Virus record (IMG/VR): IMGVR_UViG_3300031951_001292
Coordinates: 1 to 22,573 of that record
Direction: 5' to 3' (one strand)
Length of the DNA stretch: 22,573 bases
From: a virus
Below the pieces are notes generated by a model. The model was given only the letters and a program-made list of their open reading frames with translations. It was not told the DNA's origin and did no database searches. This document shows positions 14,076 through 19,651 of the stretch, piece by piece. Numbering within the stretch: position 1 is the first letter of the stretch; each line of letters opens with the position of its first letter. A program made the position numbers and the translations under genes.

Positions 14076-14372
14076 TCACCGATACCGGATGACAGCGAAC
14101 CACATGCGGCGAGCCGGCGAGTAGGCGACGCCCTCTTCGACAATCTGCCGCTTGCCGAAGTAGCAGCAGTTCCTTCTCGCTTGCTCGGGCGTCGCGCCCA
14201 TCCCGATACCCTCCCACTGGTTGCACCGCGAGTGAACCAGCGAGCCACGGCGGGCGATGATCGTGGCGTGATCCTGAGCCGAGACAACGGCAGGGCCACG
14301 AACCACGACCCGTGTGTCAGCCTGAGCCGAGACAGCAGCGAGACAGACGAGCAACGCGAACAGACAACGCAT
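14076..14372 (-). CDS. Small exported protein with signal peptide, 98 aa
   Basis: The start ATG 14372 has GGAGG about 7 bases upstream, a strong site. A signal peptide is plain: MRCLFALLVCLAAVSAQA, with predicted cleavage after A18 (AQA|D). The mature chain begins DTRVVVRGPAVVSAQDHAT and ends with a Cys-Cys-Tyr turn (RNCCYFGKRQIVEEG) and a Tyr/Trp/Arg-rich strand (MWFAVIRYR). Three cysteines (C53 region and the CC pair) may form a disulphide in the periplasm. A periplasmic phage protein at this position could block superinfecting phages, inhibit an envelope enzyme or act in lysis; this is inference. Confidence 0.7.
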   Translation of the reverse strand: MRCLFALLVCLAAVSAQADTRVVVRGPAVVSAQDHATIIARRGSLVHSRCNQWEGIGMGATPEQARRNCCYFGKRQIVEEGVAYSPARRMWFAVIRYR

Positions 14373-14423
14373 GGCGTGTCCTCCGGGGGTGATGAAACCA
14401 CGCCCCGGAGGATGCCAAGCGTG

Positions 14424-14768
14424 TCAAGCAAACCGCCTCGCCTGCGTCCACTCGCCAGCGAGGTTCAGTTCGCGGATTCTCGCCTGCACCCACGGCGACA
14501 GTTCGAGCGTCTCTTCCGCCTCGGGCTCGCCGAAGTCATCAGGGCACGCTTCGTACTGGTTCTTCAACGTCGCCGGTCGCGGCGGCAGTTTGTGGCGATC
14601 CGCGAGCACCGCCAGCCGCTTGTCGGTGATCCCGAGTTCGCGGGCCACATCGGCTTTCGTCCACTGGCTATTCGCCCAGGCGGCATGTAGCTGCGGGAGC
14701 GCCACGTTCGCCGCCTTGCGGCGGCGCGGAGGGCGAGTCCGCGCCGCCGTGAACAGGTCTAGTTGCAT
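14424..14768 (-). CDS. HTH protein with N-terminal sliding-clamp-binding motif, 114 aa
   Basis: ATG 14768 starts five bases past the dnaN stop with GAAGGA upstream, and is preferred to the more upstream GTG-type start. The chain begins MQLDLFTAAR: QLDLF matches the canonical beta-clamp-binding pentapeptide (QL[SD]LF). A basic stretch (TRPPRRRKA) follows, then an HTH-like segment, LHAAWANSQWTKADVARELG and ITDKRLAVLADRHKLPPR (about 27-64), then an acidic linker and ELSPWVQARI (about 89-98). It probably binds DNA and is tethered to the clamp made by the gene just upstream. It could be a clamp-loading-independent regulator or a polymerase-switch factor; no family name is claimed. Confidence 0.75.
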   Translation of the reverse strand: MQLDLFTAARTRPPRRRKAANVALPQLHAAWANSQWTKADVARELGITDKRLAVLADRHKLPPRPATLKNQYEACPDDFGEPEAEETLELSPWVQARIRELNLAGEWTQARRFA

Positions 14769-14772
14769 GGTC

Positions 14773-15882
14773 TCAGTCCTTCGCAAGGGGCATGATGACG
14801 CCCGTGAACGTGTCGGTCTTCATCACCACCGCCGAGACGTGATCCTTCGCCTGGATCGACACAGTCGGCTCACCATCCGCCGGCAGGCCCGCGAGCCACT
14901 CACGCACGAAGAGCGGATCGAGCTTCACCGTGCAGTCGTTGCCCGCCTCCACGATCTCGCACGTCACGCTCGACTCACCCGCCTCGGACGATTGCCCGTG
15001 AAGGTGAATCCCCTCCTTCGTGAACGTGTAGTCCACGCCCTTCGACTGCTCGCTCGTCACGACCGCCGCCGCCCTGGTCGCCGCGAGCAACTGCTCGGCA
15101 GTCACCGTCGTCGGCTCAACGTCGTGCTCAGGCACGGCGTCACGCCAACGCGGGAACCGACCGTCCACAAGCCGACCCGTGACCGTCGTGCTGCCGATCT
15201 CCACGATCACCTCGTTGGTGGTCGCGTCGATCTGCACACCCTCGTCACCGGCAGCGTGGGCGATCTTCGCCACGATGGCAGCAACCCGGCTCGGGATGAG
15301 CGTGGTGGAATCGTCCACCGCGAGGTCGTGGCTCATCTCGGCAATTGACAGCCGCCGCCCGTCAGTTGCCACAAGCGTCACCGCGTCACCCTGCACTTCG
15401 AGCAGCACAGCCCCGAGGGCGTACCGGCTGCTCTCGCCGTCCACCGCGTAGCCCACGCCCTTGATCGAGCGGTAGAGCTGGTCCGCCGGCAGCCGCGTCA
15501 CCGGCTTCGGGTCGGTCGGCTCCCACGTCGGAAACTCGGCAGCGTCCTCCGTGGGCAGAGTCCACGTACCAGACCCGCACCGCACGACGCACTTCGTGCC
15601 GTCAGGGCTCAGCGTCACCTCGTCGCCGCTCGATGCCGACAGGATCGCCGCGAGCCGCTGATAGGGCAGCAGGATCGCGTCGCCGTGGTAGTCGAGCACA
15701 ACGTCGATCCGAACTTCGAGGTCGGTCCCGGTCACCAGACCGTCACCAATTCGGACGTTTTGCAGGATCGGCTTCGGGCTTCGGCTTGGTACAGCCGGGC
15801 CGACAGCCGCCAGAGCAGCCCGCAGTTCGTTCGCCGGCAACGTGATGCCGGCCGACTTCGCCTTCCGTGTTGCAGTCGCCAT
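14773..15882 (-). CDS. dnaN: DNA polymerase III sliding clamp (beta subunit), 369 aa
   Basis: The start ATG 15882 is preceded by AAGGAAGGAACC. The sequence is a full-length three-domain clamp: ITLPANELRAALAAVGPAV (domain 1), ALGAVLLEVQGDAVTLVATD with the hallmark ATDGRRL (172-178) at the end of domain 2 strand, GRFPRW (241-246) equivalent to G-x-F-P-x-Y, and the end GVIMPLAKD where bacterial clamps have V-M-P-M-R-L. The clamp encircles DNA and holds polymerases and repair enzymes. A phage-borne clamp presumably recruits host Pol III or a phage polymerase encoded outside this window. Length agrees with the family (about 366). A linked clamp-binding protein follows immediately. Confidence 0.9.
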   Translation of the reverse strand: MATATRKAKSAGITLPANELRAALAAVGPAVPSRSPKPILQNVRIGDGLVTGTDLEVRIDVVLDYHGDAILLPYQRLAAILSASSGDEVTLSPDGTKCVVRCGSGTWTLPTEDAAEFPTWEPTDPKPVTRLPADQLYRSIKGVGYAVDGESSRYALGAVLLEVQGDAVTLVATDGRRLSIAEMSHDLAVDDSTTLIPSRVAAIVAKIAHAAGDEGVQIDATTNEVIVEIGSTTVTGRLVDGRFPRWRDAVPEHDVEPTTVTAEQLLAATRAAAVVTSEQSKGVDYTFTKEGIHLHGQSSEAGESSVTCEIVEAGNDCTVKLDPLFVREWLAGLPADGEPTVSIQAKDHVSAVVMKTDTFTGVIMPLAKD

Positions 15883-15994
15883 TGTCAGGTTCCTTCCTTT
15901 TCACGAGAGAACAACCAACCAGAACGCCAAGAACGAACGTCAAGGCGTTGAACGTCATGCCGATGGTCACGGCGGTGATTTGTTCGAGGGTCAT
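15743..15994 (-). CDS. Small membrane protein overlapping the start of dnaN, 83 aa
   Basis: ATG 15994 overlaps the upstream stop as ATGA, favouring real translation. A hydrophobic helix spans about residues 8-30 (AVTIGMTFNALTFVLGVLVG and CSL), followed by a positive-inside patch (VKRKE). About the first 37 residues precede the dnaN start; the remaining 46 overlap dnaN in another frame and are Gly/Cys/Pro-rich (GCSGGCRPGCTKPKPEAD). Either the entire frame is used or only the membrane part matters, the tail being incidental. It could anchor something to the membrane; no family is recognised. Confidence 0.5.
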   Translation of the reverse strand: MTLEQITAVTIGMTFNALTFVLGVLVGCSLVKRKEPDNGDCNTEGEVGRHHVAGERTAGCSGGCRPGCTKPKPEADPAKRPNW

Positions 15995-16230
15995 AGACCG
16001 AGGCCCGGATCGTCTTCCGGCTCCAGTAGCGGCCAGTGCGGATGTACAGCGGCCTCGGCACGTTCGAGGTGCAGGGCTTGCCGCAGCAGCCGCCGCGCGG
16101 AATTGCGGAGCGTGTCGGCTGCGATGTTCAGCGTGATCCGAACGTCAAGCGGCACGCGGAGGTCGGATGCTGTACTAGCGCACAACTCCGCGACCGCATC
16201 GACGCTGAGGGCTCTAGGACGCGATCTCAC
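15991..16230 (-). CDS. Hypothetical helical protein, 79 aa
   Basis: The start is GTG 16230, overlapping the LexA-like gene stop as GTGA. The protein is helix-rich: ALSVDAVAELCASTASDLRV, then VRITLNIAADTLRNSARRLL, then a His/Glu-rich segment and a short acidic tail (PLLEPEDDPGLGL). Arginine-rich helices could bind nucleic acid or a protein partner. It is followed directly by the overlapping membrane protein and dnaN. Function unknown; it may be a small regulator in the replication block. Confidence 0.55.
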   Translation of the reverse strand: MRSRPRALSVDAVAELCASTASDLRVPLDVRITLNIAADTLRNSARRLLRQALHLERAEAAVHPHWPLLEPEDDPGLGL

Positions 16231-16472
16231 GCCACACCTCCAATCACCCGCACCGTGCGTGCCTTGCCGGGCTCGCTGGTCACGTAGCCCTTCCTGTGCA
16301 ATCTGGCGAGCACTTCCTGCGCAGCGTTGGGTGACGAGTACCCCATCGCCGCCGCAAGCTCTCGCCGAGTTGCTGGATACCCGGGCTCGATCTCGTGGCG
16401 AGCCAGGAACTCCATCGCTCTCCGCTCCCGCTCAGTCAACGCGGGACGATCAACCGCAACAGCAGCAGCCAC
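16227..16472 (-). CDS. LexA-type DNA-binding domain protein without peptidase domain, 81 aa
   Basis: The GTG at 16472 is chosen because AAGGAGG lies six bases upstream; a TTG start at 16511 in the same frame is less likely. Residues 12-77 align in pattern with the N-terminal winged helix-turn-helix of LexA: LTERERRAMEFLARHEIEPG, then YPATRRELAAAMGYSSPNAA, QEVLARLHRKGYV, and a wing with KARTVRVIGG. LexA would continue into a self-cleaving Ser/Lys peptidase domain; here the chain stops, so it cannot autocleave. It probably acts as a small repressor or as an origin-adjacent regulator, possibly binding the palindrome at 16500-16519 just upstream or competing with host LexA. Confidence 0.8.
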   Translation of the reverse strand: MAAAVAVDRPALTERERRAMEFLARHEIEPGYPATRRELAAAMGYSSPNAAQEVLARLHRKGYVTSEPGKARTVRVIGGVA

Positions 16473-16473
16473 A

Positions 16474-17052
16474 TCAGCCTCCTTGCTTCTCGCCCGGCTG
16501 GCCGTTTCCAAAAACGGCCTCGCCGGGCGTGGGGGAATTACTTATTCCCCCCTTGGTATTACTTGGAATACCAAGGGGAATAACTTGTAAGGGTGCACCG
16601 GGGGTGTGCGCTGCGCACACCGCTCGTGTGCGCTCTGTCCACACCGTGTGTGCGCTCCGTACACGGCTCGTGTGCGCCCCGTACACCGGGGGTGTGCGCT
16701 CTGTACACGGCTCGTGTGCGCCTTGGTCTTGTTTTTGAGTCATCAAAATCTCGTACTCAGCCCGCCCTGTCGGTGTCTTTCTGACCAACTTCAGGGCGTT
16801 GGCCTGTACAAGCTGCTGGATGCCACGGATGACAGAGTTCGGGCTGACGCCGATGGTGCGGGCCGCTCCGCGAAGGCTCACCTTGAGCAGGCACGTACGA
16901 AAATCCGCCCAGCAAAACACGTAGAACGCCATCATCCGGCCCTCACTCCGCAGGCTGGCGAGGGTGCCAGACTCCACGAAAGCCCTGTGACGCCTCCGTA
17001 GCTCGCCACGGGGGTCTTTCGGGCGAACCTTGGCTGCCGGCTTCTCAGGCAT
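16474..17052 (-). CDS. Replication-initiator-like winged-helix protein containing the iterons, 192 aa
   Basis: ATG 17052 overlaps the end of the helicase gene by 8 bases, with GGAG about 8 bases upstream. Residues about 40-103 look like a winged helix: MMAFYVFCWADFRTCLLKVS, LRGAARTIGVSPNSVIRGIQ, and QLVQANALKLVRKTPTG with a RAEYEIL strand, as in phage replication and plasmid Rep proteins. The last 80 residues are low-complexity and encoded by the 22-bp repeats and the long palindrome, so the DNA rather than the protein is probably what is conserved there. By analogy with lambda O it may bind the repeats and load the helicase encoded just upstream. It could instead be an autoregulator. Confidence 0.7.
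   Translation of the reverse strand: MPEKPAAKVRPKDPRGELRRRHRAFVESGTLASLRSEGRMMAFYVFCWADFRTCLLKVSLRGAARTIGVSPNSVIRGIQQLVQANALKLVRKTPTGRAEYEILMTQKQDQGAHEPCTERTPPVYGAHTSRVRSAHTVWTERTRAVCAAHTPGAPLQVIPLGIPSNTKGGISNSPTPGEAVFGNGQPGEKQGG
16500..16519. promoter_or_regulatory. Perfect 8-bp-arm palindrome upstream of the LexA-like gene
   Basis: GGCCGTTT at 16500-16507 and AAACGGCC at 16512-16519 form an exact inverted repeat around four bases (CCAA on the plus strand). It ends 28 bases upstream of the GTG start of the LexA-like gene and lies inside the C-terminal coding end of the upstream gene. It is a good candidate operator for that repressor-like protein, or an RNA hairpin. No run of T follows closely on the minus strand, which argues against an intrinsic terminator. 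Confidence 0.5.
16537..16586. other. A+T-richer block with phased ATTACTT-type motifs and a long hairpin (candidate DNA unwinding element)
   Basis: Three related motifs lie in phase: ATTACTT at 16537-16543, ATTACTT at 16558-16564 and ATAACTT at 16580-16586, spaced 21 and 22 bases, about two helical turns each and matching the 22-base period of the neighbouring iterons. Overlying this is a near-perfect palindrome: the arm at 16542-16560 (TTATTCC..TTGGTATT) pairs with 16567-16583 (AATACC..GGAATAA) around a six-base loop, with two extra C. GGGGGAAT at 16531-16538 can alternatively pair with ATTCCCCC at 16544-16551. Local G+C is clearly below that of the surroundings. Confidence 0.6.
16590..16721. 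repeat. Six tandem 22-bp dyad repeats (iteron-like array, candidate replication origin)
   Basis: Read on the minus strand, six units each begin GCGCACAC and contain a dyad of the form CACACG-AGC-CGTGTAC. Plus-strand boundaries are 16700-16721, 16678-16699, 16656-16677, 16634-16655, 16612-16633 and 16590-16611; the last is the most divergent. The period is 22, not a multiple of three, so the encoded peptide changes frame from unit to unit, which argues that the DNA is what is maintained. Position inside an initiator-like gene and next to a primase-helicase gene matches the plan of lambda ori. Operator function for a regulator is the alternative. Confidence 0.75.
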
Positions 17053-18790
17053 TGCCTTGGCTCCACGAGGCGAATTCGGGGATTTCCAGCATCACGTCCT
17101 CGAACGTCTGGTACTGCCCGTGGAACCACAATTCCACGTCCTTCCGCTCGCCCTGCCGGAGCTTCTTGCACAGCCACCGGATCTTCAGTTCGCCGTTCTC
17201 GCCTGTCTCGTCAGTCCGGTGCCCGAACAGGAAGTTGTCCACGTCGAAGTCGATCTGGTTGCTTCCCTTGCCGATGTTGCCGATCTCGGTCGTGTGATCC
17301 ACGCCCTTGGCGATGTTCGTGACCAGGATGGTGGCGACGTTCCGGGTGGTCGTCAGTTCTCGCAGCTTGAGCAAGCATTCGTTGATCTCGCCCGTCTTGT
17401 CGGTGAACGCCCGCGTGCTCCGCACTAGCTGGAGGTAGTCCACGATCAAGAGCTTCACGTCGTCCTTCACGACGGCCCGCTCGATCTTGTCGATGACCAG
17501 TGGAGCCTCGATCAGCTTGAGCCGCCGTCCGATGGCCTCGCTCAATGACGCGCCGATCTCCTTCGAGTTGCCTTCCTTGCGGATCACCTGTTGCAGGGTC
17601 AGCCCTTCGTTCATGCCGCCCCAGTTGGTGATCGCACGAGCCGCCAGTGCCGGCCGCGTCATCTCGCCCAGGCACCACGCCGCGTTGAGCACAGGGTCTT
17701 CGGCGAGGCAGAGCAACGCGAGTTGCAGGGCGAGCGCCGACTTGCCGACGCCTGGAGCCGCAGCCACAGCCGTCATCTGGCCGAGCGGAAGCCCGCCGTC
17801 GAACAGCTTGTCGATAGACGCGATCCCGGTCTTGACCGCTGGCGTCTCTTCTTGGTCGTGCCACGCCTGGATCGCGTCGCACAGCGTGGGCGTCGCCACG
17901 TTGTCGTCGGCATCCTGCACGGGCTGCGCCTCGTCAGCCGAGCCGAGCACCGGAAGACGAGTCCGCTTCCAGGCGTTGGCGATCTGACGCGGGCAGTCTT
18001 CGAGGTCGTCCTGCCTGAGCCCGACCGCACGCATGCGGCCCATGATGAGCGTCGTAGCCTCGCCCACGCCCCAGCCACGCGCCGCCAGATCGCAGGCCAC
18101 CGTGAACATCGTCTGCCGGCGACCGGCCGCGAGCGTGAACCCCTCTTCGAGGAACCGTCGCGTAAGGTCGCTCATGCTCTTTGGCGTGACAACGACCGAC
18201 TGCGAAGCCATCCTTGAGAAGCGAGAGAGCGGATACACCCGCGTCGCGTCGCAATCCTTCAGCACCGACAGCGGTCGTTGCTCATGCTTCCAGTTGATGA
18301 AGCCCGGCAGCCGCATGATTCGCGGCCAATCGCAGACCGACGAGTCGGACCCGAGAGCCCCGGCGATAGCCTTCATCCGCACGGTCCACGCCTCGTGGTC
18401 GGTCATCGGCTCTTCGAGCCGCCACCACGCATGCACCCCGCCGCCGCTTTCGAGGATGGCTGTGGGCCAGGGCAAGCTCGCCGCCTTGATCCGCGAGTAC
18501 GCTTCCTCAAGGATCACGCCGCCGTCGAAGTCAGCGAACAAACACCGGGCCAGCTTCACGCCCTCGGCCTGGGATGCCCCCTTCTCCTTTCTCGGGTTAG
18601 CCCCGAAGTAGGCATGAACCCGCTGCTGCTCATCGGAGTTGACCCGTTGGAGCCAATCCACGATGTCGGGGATCTCGGCGAGCGGGCACCACCGCCGACC
18701 GGCAGATGGCGGCAGCGGGCGGAATTCGATGATGTCCTCGGGCTCGAAGATCGCGCCGAGAAAGTCAATGCACTGGGAAAGCGTGTCCAT
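17045..18790 (-). CDS. Primase-helicase fusion: AEP-type primase plus DnaB-like helicase, 581 aa
   Basis: ATG 18790 has AGGGG upstream. The N-terminal half has archaeo-eukaryotic primase (RepB/PriCT-like) motifs: FADFDGG with Asp87 and Asp89 (metal-binding DxD), ESGGGVHAWWRL with the SGGGVH motif (115-120), and VCDWPRIMRLPGFINW (Asp154). A linker with helical PriCT-like content (about 205-280) leads to a RecA/DnaB helicase domain: GIASIDKLFDGGLPLGQ, Walker A AAPGVGKSA (about 344-352, Lys350), Walker B LLIVDYLQL (447-455, Asp451) and a motif H4-like LCKKLRQGE (540-548). It should unwind the fork and lay primers. Such fusions occur in phages, and plasmid RepB-type primases are related. The initiator-like gene is coupled just downstream. 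Confidence 0.85.
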   Translation of the reverse strand: MDTLSQCIDFLGAIFEPEDIIEFRPLPPSAGRRWCPLAEIPDIVDWLQRVNSDEQQRVHAYFGANPRKEKGASQAEGVKLARCLFADFDGGVILEEAYSRIKAASLPWPTAILESGGGVHAWWRLEEPMTDHEAWTVRMKAIAGALGSDSSVCDWPRIMRLPGFINWKHEQRPLSVLKDCDATRVYPLSRFSRMASQSVVVTPKSMSDLTRRFLEEGFTLAAGRRQTMFTVACDLAARGWGVGEATTLIMGRMRAVGLRQDDLEDCPRQIANAWKRTRLPVLGSADEAQPVQDADDNVATPTLCDAIQAWHDQEETPAVKTGIASIDKLFDGGLPLGQMTAVAAAPGVGKSALALQLALLCLAEDPVLNAAWCLGEMTRPALAARAITNWGGMNEGLTLQQVIRKEGNSKEIGASLSEAIGRRLKLIEAPLVIDKIERAVVKDDVKLLIVDYLQLVRSTRAFTDKTGEINECLLKLRELTTTRNVATILVTNIAKGVDHTTEIGNIGKGSNQIDFDVDNFLFGHRTDETGENGELKIRWLCKKLRQGERKDVELWFHGQYQTFEDVMLEIPEFASWSQGNA

Positions 18791-18810
18791 GCTTGGTTGC
18801 CCCTGCTAGC

Positions 18811-19278
18811 TCAGAACGCATCGGCCGGATGGCAGAAGCGAACGTGATCCTTGTGGATGGTGTAGAAGTCGCACTCGCGCCGCTGGATCGGGTCGCGGCG
18901 TCGCTCGATCTGCCAGAGGTGACGCTTCCAGCCGTAGACGACGGCCGCGTGCGTGCGGCTTGAGTTCTCGATGATGTATGCAAGGACCGGATCTGAAGCC
19001 TTGGCGTCTTCCTTGTAGACCTCGTCCACGATCACCGTGTCGTACGGGTAGTCCTCACGACAGGTGAAGTGAAGGTTCGTCCGCACTTTGTGCTCCACTC
19101 GACCCTGAACCATGATGTCGCCCTGGTCGCTGTAGTCGCGGCGCACATTCGCGTCGGGCCTGACGAACTCTGGTGGCAGCCATATCTGCCAGCCCTTGTC
19201 GCGAAGCCTCGCGGCAAACTCATTGACTGCCATGCGGCTCGCAGAGAGGTCGCGAAGAAAGCCGTTGTCGTCTTTCAC
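18811..19278 (-). CDS. PD-(D/E)XK-like putative nuclease, 155 aa
   Basis: The start is GTG 19278, overlapping the upstream stop as GTGA; the longer frame upstream is arginine-rich shadow. The segment DYSDQGDIMVQGRVEHKVRT (about 48-67) carries an Asp (D54), then E-x-K (E62, K64) seven residues on, the arrangement of the PD-(D/E)XK active site in which two beta strands hold D and ExK. A helix with MAVNEFAARLRDKGWQIWLP precedes it, as in restriction-like nucleases. Later motifs (YPYDTVIVDEVYKEDAKA, KRHLWQIERRRDP) are consistent with a small alpha/beta protein. This is a motif-level inference; it may bind DNA without cleaving it. It is located between the wHTH-like protein and the primase-helicase. 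Confidence 0.55.
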   Translation of the reverse strand: MKDDNGFLRDLSASRMAVNEFAARLRDKGWQIWLPPEFVRPDANVRRDYSDQGDIMVQGRVEHKVRTNLHFTCREDYPYDTVIVDEVYKEDAKASDPVLAYIIENSSRTHAAVVYGWKRHLWQIERRRDPIQRRECDFYTIHKDHVRFCHPADAF

Positions 19279-19640
19279 GATGCGGCGGCCTCCGTCGCCT
19301 GCCAAACCCTCGCCCCCGCCGTCCCGTGCCCTTTCCTGCGTGCCGCAAAACCCACCGTGGCGATCAGCCCGCGTCGGGCCAGCACGCCGAATACCGGGCC
19401 GAAAGCCCGCGCGTCGTGCGGCACCAAGCCGAGCCGCTGGCAGTGATCGACAATCTCTTCGCCGGTTCTCGGCTGCCCATCGGCCAGGAGATCGAGCACG
19501 GCGGCACGAGCCTTGTCCGCGTCGAACCCGGCGACACGTTCTGCCTTCGCAAGGCACGCCTCGCCGGCATTACGCCCGGCAGCGCGATCCGCGACGGTGG
19601 CTCGCTGAGCAAACAGCGGCAGTTCTTCTATGGCATCCAT
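19275..19640 (-). CDS. Winged-helix-like protein with ELPLF near its N-terminus, 121 aa
   Basis: ATG 19640 is selected over an upstream in-frame start because TAAGGAGG ends six bases upstream; it begins 11 bases after the integrase stop. The chain opens MDAIEELPLFAQRATVADR: ELPLF resembles a degenerate clamp-binding pentapeptide (Q replaced by E). The C-terminal half (DADKARAAVLDLLADGQPRT, GEEIVDHCQRLGLVPHD, ARAFGPVFGVLARRGLIATV and a basic KGHGTAG wing) is a typical winged-helix arrangement. It could bind DNA near the origin or at a fork. The clamp link is weak compared with the QLDLF protein. Confidence 0.6.
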   Translation of the reverse strand: MDAIEELPLFAQRATVADRAAGRNAGEACLAKAERVAGFDADKARAAVLDLLADGQPRTGEEIVDHCQRLGLVPHDARAFGPVFGVLARRGLIATVGFAARRKGHGTAGARVWQATEAAAS

Positions 19641-19651
19641 GCCGATCCTCC

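Noticed and set aside
16500-16519. Intrinsic terminator
   Set aside because: The hairpin is good, but no T-rich stretch follows it on the coding strand, and it lies inside an operon between closely coupled genes.
16590-16721. CRISPR array
   Set aside because: The units are contiguous 22-bp tandem repeats with no unique spacers, and no cas gene is present.
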